Source: Ptychodera flava
Taxonomy: Eukaryota > Hemichordata > Enteropneusta > Ptychoderidae
DNA length: 64,000 nt
Direction: 5' to 3'
NCBI RefSeq assembly: GCF_041260155.1
Contig: NC_091932.1
Location: 47,424,129 to 47,488,128 of the forward strand
In this document: positions 10,502 through 23,135 of the stretch, one piece after another
Numbering within the stretch: position 1 is the stretch's first letter
Layout: each line of letters opens with the position of its first letter
Notes under the pieces: generated by a model
Told to the model about the DNA's origin: nothing
Seen by the model: the letters and a program-made list of their open reading frames with translations, nothing else
Database searches by the model: none
Translations under genes and position numbers: made by a program

Positions 10502-12287
10502 AACTGTGATGTTTCAGTGGTTCTAGTGGCATCTGGCGGTCAGGTCAAGGGTCTCGCTACAGTACCACTGCGAGCAAACCTATACGCATTTTTGGTAGTT
10601 TACTACTTCACACTGTCGGCTACCCCTAAAAAATAATGATACAGCCGGCTGGGTATTTCTGTCGCAGCATTTGACTAGGTTCTTTGTGTCTATCTCTATG
10701 GTACATTGTATGTTGTGCGTTATTTACAGTGTTTTGAGATACACGCCGGAAAACCAACACCTTTGACCCTGAAAAAACATCTTTTTCTTGGTCACATGGG
10801 CCATCAGAGTGTACCAGATCACAAGTTCTTATATACGGGTGTTTCACCTTAGAAGTGGAACCAAAGCTGCTGTGGTGCATGATGTTTTCGGGCAGGATTT
10901 CTTCCGTTTGTTGGCTGGTTTTGACGTTCACGTTTTTACCGGTAACCCGTGGGCCGTAGGGCAATGGCGGGGTTAAAAACCTGAAAGTCAAAACCAGCCC
11001 ATAAAAGGCAGAAGTCCCGCCCGAAAACACCACAGCTGCGGACCTACTGCTAGTTTCACCTCCGCTTCAGTTCAAATTGACCATACGTACCCTGTTGACT
11101 TAAAACACCCCAGTTGTTGTTGAACTTGAATGACCTGGTACCACCGCCATTAAACTTAAAGTTTGTTCTCTCACAGGGTTCCACATCCGAAAGAAGATGA
11201 TCCTTGTTCATTAGTTCCACCGATTCCATCTTTATAGTGCAAATTTTGCTGAAAAATATATCAAAAAGACGTAAAATTCACTGAATTTGCGGCTAACCGC
11301 GCGGCGACGGCTATGTAATACGGAGCCTGGAGGGAGTACGTACCCGGGAATCCATGTACCACGCTTTGGATGAACTTGTGACCTCTCAACTGAACTTAGA
11401 AACATCCGGGCCGTTGGGGGCGTTTTGCATAAAGACACGGGCTGCATTAAAAAATACTGGAAAATGGGTTGGAGCAATCGCGATTAAAATTTTAATTTTT
11501 TTCAATCCATCCTCGAAACCTCAAAAACCTTTTAAATCACCCTCTACTTGATATAAACTGTTCAAGAAACCCCCTCATAATCATCCTTCGGGCTGTCGGG
11601 TTGTGTGCGACTATATTCATTGCACAATTTTCAAAAGTATCCAACAGTGTCCAATTCTACTAATCACAGGTCATTAAAATCTCTCTATCAGATTTTATCA
11701 GATTGTTAGGTTTTCCAATCAATAACAATGTCAATCTACAATCAGTATCTAAAATTGTTTATCAGTCATCAACAGTTTAGGAAGTATGATTCTCATCTCT
11801 TTTCAAGATATTTTGTCGTCTCCATGGTAGCTTTCTCTGTTGTTTTGCTGATGATGCATGACGAAGGGATGTACGTTTTTTCTGTTTAACAATAACATGT
11901 TCTTTAAAAGCACTTTACAAACAAATATGCTGAAATTCAAATGTACCCACCATGTCAAATACAATCTGTACAATATGTTTATTTGCATCGGTGACAAACA
12001 AATGGGACAGGAGCTACAATTTTGATGATAATATTCTGACACCTTTCTTTTCGCGTATTCTTTCTTTTCCTGTATTATATACAGTCTATATACACTAGTC
12101 TATATCCAATTCAGGTGTTAACACAGTTTGTATTGATATTGGAAGTGAATACTTTACAAAGTAGAAAAAGAAACTCTAGTATGAAGGACATGTCTGCATA
12201 TTTTAATCTCAACAAATGTAGAATTACTTTCTGCATAACAGACATTGTCTATAATTGTTGTCTGCTGGCTTCTACAAGCACGCCACA
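10502..12287. other. Non-coding spacer, copy A
   Basis: Shared with copy B (48560-49516 and 51069-51893). Apart from the hairpin at 10865-11040 I see no gene. Open stretches here come from the hairpin or differ between copies. Confidence 0.6.
10865..11040. repeat. Large imperfect hairpin, copy A
   Basis: Arms of about 70 bp are inverted, with matching blocks such as TTTTCGGGC/GCCCGAAAA and GGCTGGTTTTGAC/GTCAAAACCAGCC. Copy B keeps it at 48949-49113. It looks like an old MITE or an inverted duplication. Confidence 0.75.
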
Positions 12288-12295
12288 AATACTAG

Positions 12296-13495
12296 ACGAT
12301 GCTGAAGTTGGACTCAGTTTCGGATTCGGTTTCGGATTCGGTTTCGGATTCGGTTTCGGATTCGAATAACTGAGAATATTTTTATATTTCCAGCTAATAT
12401 TATTATTTTTTCGGAGGATATGATAACTACTGACACACAAGGAGATATTTTATCAAGATCACCTACCTGCACATGTAGGATGTATTTGATACATGGTAAT
12501 AATCATAATTTATACAGTTCAAAAAACAAAACACTTTACGCAGTAGTGCAAGAAACTGTAGGCATGATTACATCAGACAAAACTGCTGAAAATTACTCAA
12601 AATATACAACTTATGAGTAATTATGGGCATTATGCAGTTTGTACTATTCAAGTTAACTGTAGAACGCAAATGCATTCAATGCAACATTTATTACACAACA
12701 TATTAACTGATAGTTTAGTCATGGAGTTTAGTATGATACATTCAAAATGAGATCTATGTAGCACAACATCAAACAAAACATTAGTATTACACCATGTGAC
12801 ACATATTGTGACATATAAACAAATTAAAGTATGTTTTTGTAAATGTTGTTTTCCTTGCTCGACACTTCCTTTCAAATTAAAGTGCTTTGAAGTTTTCTGT
12901 AATGTATATTTTTTAACCATTTTAATCTTGAATTATGCACATAATTTATGCTGTGAAATATATACTACACTGCGTACATATGCCAACAGGTAATCCATTG
13001 AAAACTTGTTCTCGACAACAAGTATTTATCTTTGTATACGAAAGTACTGTGGACTATTTTTATTTTCACTGGAATTTATGTTAGCTGAAAACAAATTTTT
13101 TGCCAGAGGTCCATATATCTTTCTTTCATGAATATGACTTTGTTTGTGTACCGTCTATTTACTGTCTGTTCTGTTCTGTTTTGTGTCTGTGTTTACAACT
13201 ATTGTCTTACGAATTCTGACCTACTGTCATTGGATTATGGATTGGTATGATTGCGATTATTTCATTGTTTCACTGTGATCTTATTTTCACTTCGTGTAGT
13301 GTGATTGGATTTTATTTTAGCTGAAAAAGGGTCCAGCGGAAGTAACGAAAATATATTCCAAGTGAAAATAAAGTATTCCACAGTAAAACAAAATCGGCTG
13401 AAAATATAAAATTTCTTTCAGTCACTCGAATCCGAAACCGAATCCGAAACTGAATCCGAAACCGAATCCGAAACCGAGTCTAACTTCAGCATCGT
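12296..13495. mobile_element. DNA transposon with 12-bp-repeat termini, 1200 bp
   Basis: The ends start ACGATGCTGAAGTT and end in its near-complement. Each terminal repeat contains a run of the 12-mer GGTTTCGGATTC (12310-12365 and about 13425-13480). The 8-bp direct repeat AATACTAG flanks it (12288-12295, 13496-13503), and copy B has one AATACTAG at the empty site. An 8-bp duplication would fit hAT or P-type elements, but the terminal sequence matches neither that I know. No transposase is present. Confidence 0.85.
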
Positions 13496-13503
13496 AATAC
13501 TAG

Positions 13504-13900
13504 TAACTGCAATATTGAAACATCCGTTGGGGGCGCTTTGCCGGAGACATCATTTTCACTACAGGCATGGCTTTATTTTGGGACTGGATAGAAATTACAC
13601 ATTACTGGAGATGGATTTTGTCTTTCAAAATAATGCTGCACGAAAAATAGTAAAAAATTAAAAGTGTTTGCCATAAAATAAGCAACCCTCCCCAAATTGC
13701 CATGCAATGGCCAATAGGTTTAAATTTCAGAAACGTTCTCAGTAGCTTTGTTTTATTAGAGAAGATTCACTTCTCAAGACCTCAAGATTTTAAAATTGAA
13801 AGTATGTCGATCTACACATTGTGAACAAAATACAACGCCATCGACTATTGAGAATTGAATTAATTCTAATCCAAACTAGAAATCAGTTGTCAACAAAAAA
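13504..13900. other. Non-coding spacer, copy A
   Basis: Shared with 51902-52306 in copy B. No gene or structural RNA is seen. Confidence 0.6.
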
Positions 13901-15451
13901 CATAGGGCCATTGTCCCTGAAGCTACTATAGACATGGATACAAAATTAAGTATTTCCTGACTGTATGAAATTATCTCACTAAGGTCATCCTAGGGACATG
14001 TAAACCAAATATTAAAGCTGTCTGACCAGCAGTTTTGAAAAAACAAGCGGCTCAACAGTTGACAGAGCTCTGCTGTGTTATGTAGAGAATAACCTTTTGT
14101 GACACATGTATTGATGAAGAAGGTGGATATCTTTGATAGCTCATTTCAGGATGGCCTGACCAAAAATGGAAAAAATTCCGTAAAAATACAGATTTGCATA
14201 TTTCATCAGACTATATTAGTCTATAATAGCAAATAAACGAGAGTTAATTACATTCTAATTAAAGTAAACAAGACTTGCTTAAATCAAGATTTACGTCATA
14301 AAAAACAGCATATCTGTCAGGTTATAAAGAATCTTGAGCTGATTATCTTTTAATATCAGTATTTTCATCCTATTAACCAAGCACATTTTAACTTTCAAAT
14401 TAACATTGTAAGTAAGTTCTGTTGAATAAGTTGAGACTGTAGGTACTCAAAGAAAGCACATTGAAGTGACAAATGTTTGTAACTTAAGAAGTTCAAGGTC
14501 ATCAAAAGCATTATAAGGAATCATGTTACACTTTCATTGCACTGTTTACACAGATTGCATAACTGCTATAAATAGCACATGAGAAATCTTACAGCCCAGC
14601 TTTACCATAAAAACCCTATCACTTTGACCACTCTTTTAATTGACCACTCTATTTTTTTCCTCAAAAAGTAATCTTATTTTATCCTTACCAAGTCAACCAT
14701 AAATGGAAATAAGAACTTTCTCTATCTCTATTTATTTGACCACCCTATCATGACAAACTATTATGAGCAATTTCTTTAGGATAACATAAATGGTGGTTCA
14801 GAATATATCAAAGTTGGGATTCAGGAAAGTTGCCTTTACATGTTTTAATCCTCAATTCACTATGAACTGTCAAAAAAAGTTGAACTTTCTGATAATTCCA
14901 CACTATAATTATTTTGGCTTTGATGATTTCCTAATTAATTCAATTATTTAAAATCATATTCATTATTTTTTTCTGGGTGAATTGATATGATTTATACAGT
15001 ACAAGAATTACATACAATGTAAGTCAAACTTTGACCAAAAATGACAAAAAAATTCCTTAAAAATACACATTTGCATATTTCATCAAAATTTGAACAAATC
15101 TAAGTTGGGTTATCCCTAGGGACCTGTATACCAAATAACAAAGGTGTCTGACCAGCGGTTATGAAGAAGAAGATTTTTTACCAAAAACACCTTTTTTGGC
15201 ATTAATTTGCCTATTTTCAACAATATCAAAAAATTAAAAAAAAAGTTTCTCAAAATCATATTTTTCATCTACACAACAAATATCAAATCAGTAAGTACTG
15301 CGGTTCTCAAGATATTTGAGTGGACGGACGCCTCACAAACGGACATACATACATACATACATACATACATACATACAGACTGACGACGGACGCCGGACGG
15401 ATACCCATCCCAATAGCTTCTATAGACTATAGTCTACAGTAGCTAAAAACC
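13901..15451 (+). mobile_element. Helentron-like non-autonomous element, family 1
   Basis: Private to copy A. The 5' motif AGCTACTATAGAC (13921-13933) recurs inverted in the terminal hairpin at 15415-15444, which is palindromic around ACTATAGT. A (CATA)n microsatellite at 15343-15376 precedes the hairpin. The core holds diverged repeats ('gacctgtataccaaata', 'ttgcatatttcatca'). Asymmetric inverted ends, microsatellite and hairpin match Helentron-associated elements. Confidence 0.65.
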
Positions 15452-15610
15452 AATGAATATTAAACATGTATATGCTGAATTGATACGTTGAAGAAATGAA
15501 ATGCACTGCAGCCGATACAGCTTTTATTCGTTATGTTTTGGGGGTTTTTTGCGATTCAAATTTAATTAGCTCCTTTTGTAAATCATTTAACAGAATGTCC
15601 ACGGCGGATG

Positions 15611-18600
15611 TCTACATCTTGTAGATGGCGCTGTTGACCGGCTGCCTTTTTAGTTCTCTCTCAGTTTTTACAACTAATTTTCGTTCTTACGGCGTGTTTT
15701 AAAGCTGGGTTGTCTTAATCTTGCTTTTAAAGTGTCCTAGCATCAAACGTTTCGGAAGAAGACGTCATTTGTCGCTCCAGAGACTGTAAGTTTCTGCTTC
15801 TTTTCTTCGGAGTTTCTGACGCACTTTGTGACCAGTTCAACATGGCAGCGCGTACTCTCCTATTACGTCACAGCCTTTGTTCTTCACTGTACAAAACTTC
15901 CAAACCCCGTGGACGCAAAGCTGGACGGAAACATCCTAAGCCAGTATACCGTATTTCGACCATCGTCACTACAGATCGGACTTCCAGGCTACTACAGAAA
16001 AGTGTTCGAACAAGTGTGCTTCAGCAGATATGTGTTCAAGATATTGTATACGGTGAGCCTAAAGCCATTGAAACTCTCGTTACAAATCGTACCATTCAAC
16101 CAGGTGCAAAGAAGAGGAAACCGGTGCTGTTGAAAATTCCGAAGTTCTCCACATGTTTTCAAAAACTGCAACTGAATGCTGCCCTTTGGAATGCACGTTC
16201 AATGACTGGAAAAATTGGCGTCATTGCGTCAACTCTGATCGAAGATAATCTCGATATCTTAGTCATCACAGAAACATGGCTTAAGAGTCAAACGGACCCT
16301 GTAATCGCCGATTTTCATTCAGCGGTCAGTGGCTACAATGTTCACCACCAGTCTCGCTCAAGTCGAAGAGGCGGCGGTGTCGCTGTGATCGCTCGCTCCA
16401 ATTTGCGTGTTACAGAAAAACATTCTGGTTCATTCAATTCTTTTGAATCTCTGGACATCAAACTTCAATCATTAAGTCAGACAGTGCGTATCATCACCAT
16501 CTACCGCCCGCCGGAATCAAAGAAAAACAGTTCGACTACAAATGATTTTCTCACCGAGTTCTCCACACTACTGGAATCTGCTGTACCGTCACCAGGCTAT
16601 CTTGTCATTGCTGATGACTTCAACTTTCATCTTGATGACGGCAACTTGCCCGATACAGTGAAGTTCACCACCCTACTGCACTCTATGGGATTGCGTCAAC
16701 ACATTCTCTCGCCTACACATAACAAGGGACACATCCTAGACCTAGTTATTATACGTTCAGCAGACCAGATTCTCCACTCCGTCAATATCACTAATTCAAT
16801 GAACTCTGATCACAGTCTTGTACGGTTCGGTTTGACCGTTCAGCGTCCGGCAAACAGTAAGGTGAGGATCTCGAGGCGAAATTTCCGTAACATGAGCACC
16901 GATGACTTGCGAGACGAAATCGCTGCCAAGTTCTACACCTATCCACGTGATATCGACATTGAGCGTCTATCAAAATTCTACATCGACTCAGTCACGGACA
17001 TATTAGACACTCTCGCCCCCATCAAGCAGAAAGTGGTGACTGATAAAGTAAGAGCTCCATGGTATTGTGAAGAGTTACTATTGCTACGGAAAACTGTGCG
17101 ACGACTTGAGACAAAATATCGCGCCACAAACCTTGAGATTGATCGTCAGATTTTCCTGACAAGGCGGAATGAATACTTTCGCCGCTGTGATGATTTGAAA
17201 GCTGACTACCATAGGACTCGCATTGAAGAGGCAGATAGCAAGAGGCTGTTCAAGATCATCGCTGAGTTGACTGATGCGAAGGCAATTCACGCCAAAGAGC
17301 TACCTTGGCAAATTCCATCGAAGGAAAATTCCATCTGAATTCATGAACTACTTCAACACAAAAGTCTCTAAACTTCGCGAAAGTTTACCCAATGTCAGTG
17401 TTGACAGTGACTGCATTTTACCATCCCACACATTTCCAGCTTTCAGCGATGTGTCTGCAGACCAAGTTAACACCCTAATTAAACGAGCAGCGCCAAAATC
17501 ATGTGATCTTGATGTACTGCCAGCGAACTATATCAAGAAATTTGCCATTGTTCTATCGCCATTCGTGGCTCATCTTTTCAATGAATCGCTGTCATCTGGA
17601 AGTGTGCCCAGTAACTTTAAATCTGCCGTCATCCGACCACTGCTAAAAAAACCGGACCTCAACCCAAACATCCTGAAGAGTTATCGACCGATATCAAATC
17701 TACCATTCTTATCTAAAGTTCTTGAGCGCATCGCAGTTGAGCAGTTACCTCAGTGATCACTCTCTGTTTTCCAAGTTCCAGAGCGCATATCGCGCTCATC
17801 ACAGTACAGAGACTGCCCTTCTGCGTGTCCATAATGACATCATGCTTGCTCTCAATGACAAAAACGACGTTCTCCTCATCATGCTAGACTTGTCGGCGGC
17901 TTTTGACACAGTTGATCATGAGATACTACTTCATAGACTTCAATTTCGGTTTGGTGTCACAGGTACAGCTCTATCGTGGTTCAAGTCGTATCTCACCCAT
18001 CGCAATCAGTGCGTCAAAGTTGGCTCTGCAGCATCAGCTAGTACACACTTGAAGTATGGTGTTCCTCAGGGCTCAGTCCTGGGCCCGATTCTTTTTACTC
18101 TGTACACATCACCACTTGAAGACATCATCGTCCAGCATGGTTTTAATCCTATGATGTATGCGGATGATACACAGATTTATGTTGTGTGTAGCAGACCTGA
18201 TGAAGTTCGAGTTTCTGTCGAGGTATGCGCCAACGAAATCCCCTGCTGGATGAAATCCAATATGCTAATACTTAATGATGAGAAGACAGAGGTTGTTCAG
18301 TTTTCGTCTCGTCTCAGATCCGATGCAGTGAAACTTTCAAGTTTAAGGATTGGGGAGTCAGATATTGCCCCTTCTGCTACAGTTCGCAATCTCGGTGTGA
18401 AACTTACCCATGACGGCTCGATGTCAGACCATATCAGCCACATCTGTAAGAATGGATTTTATAGATCCGTCAATTGTTGGACAGACCCACCACAGAAAAG
18501 ATGGTCCATGCATTTGTTACTTCTCAACTGGATTACTGCAACAGTCTTTTGTATGGTGTTGGGAAATTTCAGCTCGGACGCCTTCAGTCACTTCAGAATG

Positions 18601-19268
18601 CTGCAGCTCGCCTTGTCTCGCGTACTCGTAAATTTGATAATATCACAACTGTTTTCATTGATCTACACTGGCTGCCCGTAGAAGCTAGAATTAAATTCAA
18701 AATCTTGTTGACGACCTTTAAAATAGTTCATCATGTTGCTCCACTTTATCTCATGGATCTGATCGAGATATACACCCCTGCCAGAGATCTCAGATCGAGT
18801 GATTCCTTACGCGTAGTGCCACCGCGTGGAATGTTCAACAAGGCATATGGGCAGAGAGCTTTCTCTGTCTGCGCACCTTCTCTATGGAACTCATTGCCCC
18901 CTGAAATTCGTAATGCCAAGTCCGTTGACTGTTTTAAACGCGTTTTAAAGACTCACCTTTTTGTAAAGCACTATTACTAATGTTTTGGAAGGGTCACCAT
19001 TTTACCGTAACCGCTGATGCTTGTTTTATTTTAACGTTTTCTGGTACTTTGTAGAATTTTAATAATGTTTTTTGTAGTTTGACGGTTTTTACTCTGTAGA
19101 AATTTTCATCATTTTTAACCATGTACGTTTTTAGCCTAATTTGATTGTTTTTTACATTTTAGTTTGTTATGCTTTGCTGGTATTTTATCAATTTTAAATG
19201 TGTAAAGCGCACTGAGACGTATGTGTAGTGCGCTTTAAAGAAATAAATATTATTATTATTATTATTAT
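15611..19268 (+). mobile_element. Full-length L2-type LINE retrotransposon
   Basis: Private to copy A; in B the flanks join directly (GCGGATG to AAAGCGG). It has a 5' leader, an endonuclease and reverse transcriptase reading frame, and a 3' hairpin (AAAGCGCACT / AGTGCGCTTT at 19204-19236). A short (ATT)n tail replaces poly(A), as in L2/CR1-group elements. Only an ATG overlap is seen as a possible target duplication. Confidence 0.9.
15842..18980 (+). pseudogene. LINE endonuclease/reverse transcriptase, frameshifted
   Basis: The first section (from ATG 15842) holds an apurinic-type endonuclease with the motifs WNARSM, ITETWL, RGGGVAVIA, DDFNFHL and SDHSLV. After a frame change near 17300 comes the start of the reverse transcriptase (KPDLNPNILKSYRPISNLPF). 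After another near 17740 come the core motifs LSAAFDTVDH, YGVPQGSVLGP and the catalytic YADD (about 18160). A third change near 18465 leads into the L2-type C-terminus (LHWLPVEARIKF, SLWNSLPPEIRN). The enzyme would nick DNA and copy its RNA at the nick. Three frameshifts and no other damage indicate a recent but dead copy. Confidence 0.9.
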
Positions 19269-20742
19269 GAAAGCAGATAAAAGCGTGAATGGTTGAAAAA
19301 TGCTAATAATAACTTAAAATATCAAAGGTTTCATCAGCTGTAATTTTCGATATGTTTTCCCAGATATTGTGCTTGCAGAATTCTGATCCCGATACGTCAA
19401 TACATTTTGCTTGACAACTCAATTTTAATCCCGAAGTTTCGTCTAAGCATAAACATGTATAAAACTGGATTTTGACCAGTTCACGACATATGAGCACGAG
19501 CGATAGCGACTGCATATATAAAGTGGACTGGTCAAAACCGAGTGGTATACCGTTACAGGGTGTGGTTTATTGTTATTATATCATAAACAGTTTGCATATT
19601 GAAATTCTGGCTTCTAATGTCACAAAAGGATTTTTGCTCTTGCCGAGATCTCGCGCATATGCCAACCGCGCTATATTGCTGATATATCACGATATTTTCA
19701 CGTCTCGACTATCAAATCGCAGTATTAATTACATCATCAATATTCTGGTATGATATATTTGTCAATAATAACGTGGTCTATCGTACCTACATTGATAAAG
19801 CCGATGCTTTTTATTTTGATAGACCTCAGAAAAAAAAAAGAAGGAACCGCACTCGGTGAGTGAACATCATCATAGTATCAAAAGTTACGCTTGACTTTCT
19901 GTCGATTGACTTGTCGATTCAGTCAAATATGCTTGCTTCACAACTTTCCCATTTCGCTGTTCAAAATAATATATGGTTTAAAATATATTTAAAATATTGT
20001 GTGAATTTTCATTCTTACACTTTTTGTTGTTCCAGTGTCAGGTGTGTACATTACTCAGGTCGCTTTACCGGACGACTGATGAAATAAACGTGCGCGATAT
20101 CATGCACATAGTCATGGCACTTTTTTGTTGACGGTTCTGAATGAAATCCGAGAACCATGGTCAATGTATTATATCATCTGTTATCATATACCCACCTCCA
20201 TATCGATCAATCTTGGTGACGTTGACCGTAGAATATCACCTGTGATGTTGTAAAGTAAACGTCGATAATGTGCGATAAACGTAATGAGTTTTTGTGTGTT
20301 CCCGAACTACATTTGCAATTTGATTGTCAACAAAGTAAACAAAGAAGATGGCTGCCTCTCTCCATTTTTTACATCCATGCTCTCTCGCCTACGAGACAAT
20401 GTTGCTGCCATGAAAATTTGAACGGCTCTGATGAACAAGGATGTTTTGGGTAGCAAAGGGAGTCGGTTTTTTTACGGGGGGGGGGGGGGTTGGTGAAAAT
20501 CAGGAGGTTTAACTTTTATGAAACCGTTTTAAGGCAAAAACTGAGTTATGACAAGAAAACAGAATTGACCTAAAGGACATAAAACAGAATGCGAACATGG
20601 TTTTACTCTGTCTGAACAGGCAGCATAAAAGAGCACTTTTGTGCACAAAAATAATGTTTTCAAGTTGAACAAGAGAAATAAGTGTCACGGCAATGTTCAC
20701 GATATAACTTTTATAACAATGGGAAAACTAGCTCCAATTTTT
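19269..20742. other. Conserved spacer, copy A
   Basis: Aligned with 52471-54590 in copy B minus its private insertion. It contains a TTTTGACCAGT / ACTGGTCAAAA inverted pair around 19470-19545 and a run of about 15 G near 20477. The 173-codon frame of copy B (52597-53118) is broken here by a one-base difference in a T run near 19637, so no gene is called. Confidence 0.55.
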
Positions 20743-22762
20743 AGCTCCCATATATATGCATATGTATATATGCAAATGGGAGGTATTCGTATAAGGTGGA
20801 AAAATGTCGTCTGTATGTATGTATGTATGTACGTATGTATGTATGTATGTATGTATGTATGTCCGTCCACATCAAAAACTCCTAAACCGTAGCACCTACT
20901 GTCTTAGTATTTGGTGTACAGGTGCACCTAGGGATGGAGATGTGAATTTGTTCAAATGAACATGTCAGTGCCAAAAATATGCAAATGAGGGGAAAAAAAG
21001 GAAAAATCCTGCAAATGGCTAAAACTCAGTAAGCAGTGGTCAGATTTGGTTGAAACTTGGTATGCAGATTTCTCTAGATATTCTAAAGTATGTGTGCAAA
21101 AATTGGGATGAAATTTACATGTTTGTATTTTTAGGGTATTTTTTCAGTTTTTAGTAAAAAAAATCTTGTTCTCTGAAATCGCTTGTCTGATTGCTATGAA
21201 ACTTCATATTCATGTTCCTCAGAATGACCTCAGTCATGCTTGTACAAATTGTATTGATATTGTCATATTTGTAATTTTGGGGCAATTTTCCCAATTTTTG
21301 ATAAAAATTTTTTTATCCCAAAACTGCTGACTTGATAGCTTTGATATTTGGTATACAGGTATCTAAGATTAATCTCAATATAAAGTATTGAAGGTATGTT
21401 GAAACTGGCAATTTTTTTTTAATTTTTGGGGCAATTTTTGCCTTTTTTGGTCAAAAAATTTTACTCCTGAAACTTGTGATCTGGTAGCTTTGATATCTAG
21501 TGTACAGGTTCCTAAGGTTTATGTTAATGAGATATATTTAAAATTAGGATGAAATCTGCAATTTTGTATTTTGGGGGCAATTTTTCTCATTTTTGGTCAA
21601 AAATTTGTTTCTCAAAATTTACCAGTATGATTGCTTTGATATTTAGTAAACCGGTTCTTTAGGTTTTTGTTAATAAGATATATTGAAATTAAGTTGAAAT
21701 CCGGAATTTTGAATTTTGGGGGCAACTTTGTGAAACTGTCAGTTTTACTGGGATATCTTTCATTTTGTATTTTTAAGATTTTTTTTGGTAATTTTATACC
21801 TACTGGAACTAAGAGTATATAATGTGGTGATTTAGTAAGCATTTGATATGGTTAACTTTATTAGGTGTTGAAATGCGGTAAAAAAATCCTGGCAGATTTT
21901 GAAAAAATTCCAAACAAATGCCAATAAAAAATTCAGCCAGAGAAAGTTTGATAAAAAGAAAAGGTGGTAGAGTGGGGAAAAAAGAATGTACAATTGATTG
22001 GATAAAAAAGATAATGTACCTCATCGATCTTCCAGACACCATCCCTTATCAAATGGTCCACCTCGATGTATTTTTGAGCGCAATTAATCATGCAGTGTAT
22101 TTTAGTTTAAGATGTCAAGTTAGGTAAGGATTTGAAAGGAATAGTTAAGTTCACCACAGTTTAACTTTATCTCTTGTGTCATCATCCTTGTGTACTTGGT
22201 TAAGTTTGTAAGTTGTTCCAGATGTGGATGCACCAGCTGTTCTGGAAGAAAACAATGTTTACTTTTCCCTGAATAGGGTTTTCTGAGTTGATGATTTTAT
22301 GTTGAAATTTCTCCATGTATCTGGTGTATGGGCAAAGTGTAAACATTGGTTGCATGTTATGTATTACAGTCCATGTCAAATATTGTAAATGAAAAATCAA
22401 GAACAGTTTACTGTGTGCTTGTAAAAGATAACATATTTTATTTGTCAATACATAAACTGCCTTGCAGATTGATTGTCTTAAAGATTATCACAGAAGTAGA
22501 AAAGGAAAAGAAACTAATCAAATTGCTGTAACATATTCACTCTCAGTGCCTGTATAGGCCTATACTTAACTATTTTATCATTACATTCAGCTGTTTGTTA
22601 TATCTTTATCACTCTCCATGGGCCAAGGCACACTTTGGGTCAATGTCATCACTCTGTGCCAGTCTGTGTATGTCAGTCTGTCTGTATATGTATGTCCATG
22701 TTTCATACAATTGTTAACTTGTTTTGATAACTATATGGGAGCGAACAGTGATGTTGTCACTA
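20743..22762 (-). mobile_element. Helentron-like element, family 4, reversed
   Basis: Private to copy A. Read on the minus strand, the start GCTCCCATATA (about 22731-22745) recurs in a terminal hairpin at 20743-20783 (GCTCCCAT...ATGGGAG). A (GTAT)n microsatellite lies at about 20812-20863. The core has diverged repeats of 150-180 bp. The part at about 21880-22060 resembles host sequence at 24850-25010, which could mean capture or a shared older repeat. Confidence 0.65.
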
Positions 22763-22767
22763 TTTTT

Positions 22768-23135
22768 GAAAATATGGTGTTATATGAAGTGTTTGCAAAG
22801 CTTTTTGAACTTTTTAATTCCATACCGGTACATTTAAACATCCAGAAGACTTTTGGGACAAGTGCCTTTTTTATCAGTATTCCCGACGAGTCACTTTGAC
22901 TGCTTGATGGTAACCCAGTCCAATTTCTGTCAACAGAGGAGTACACGCACACGCGCACACACACACACAGAGAGGCAGTTTTTCCAATCTGTAAGAATAG
23001 CTTCCATTGGCACATATACCACTGTGTATGGCCATATGGAAAATAAAAAACCTGCAATATTTTAGGACGATTTTTGCAGTGTTTGATCCCAAAACAAAAT
23101 GCCACATATCTTCTTCAAGAATTCCCAGCTCAAAT
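22768..23135. other. Spacer with (AC)n microsatellite, copy A
   Basis: Shared with 54596-54958 in copy B. An AC-rich run lies at about 22943-22972. TACCGGTA at 22823-22830 has no CCGG-containing counterpart in B. No gene is seen. Confidence 0.6.

Noticed and set aside
10626..11033. Minus-strand 135-codon frame and overlapping plus-strand frame
   Set aside because: The region is a large hairpin, so both strands mirror each other. The frames are not conserved as such in copy B.
12115..12369. Plus-strand frame ending in alternating Gly-Phe, and its antisense Pro-Asn-Pro-Lys frame
   Set aside because: Both read through the 12-bp terminal repeat of the transposon at 12296-13495.
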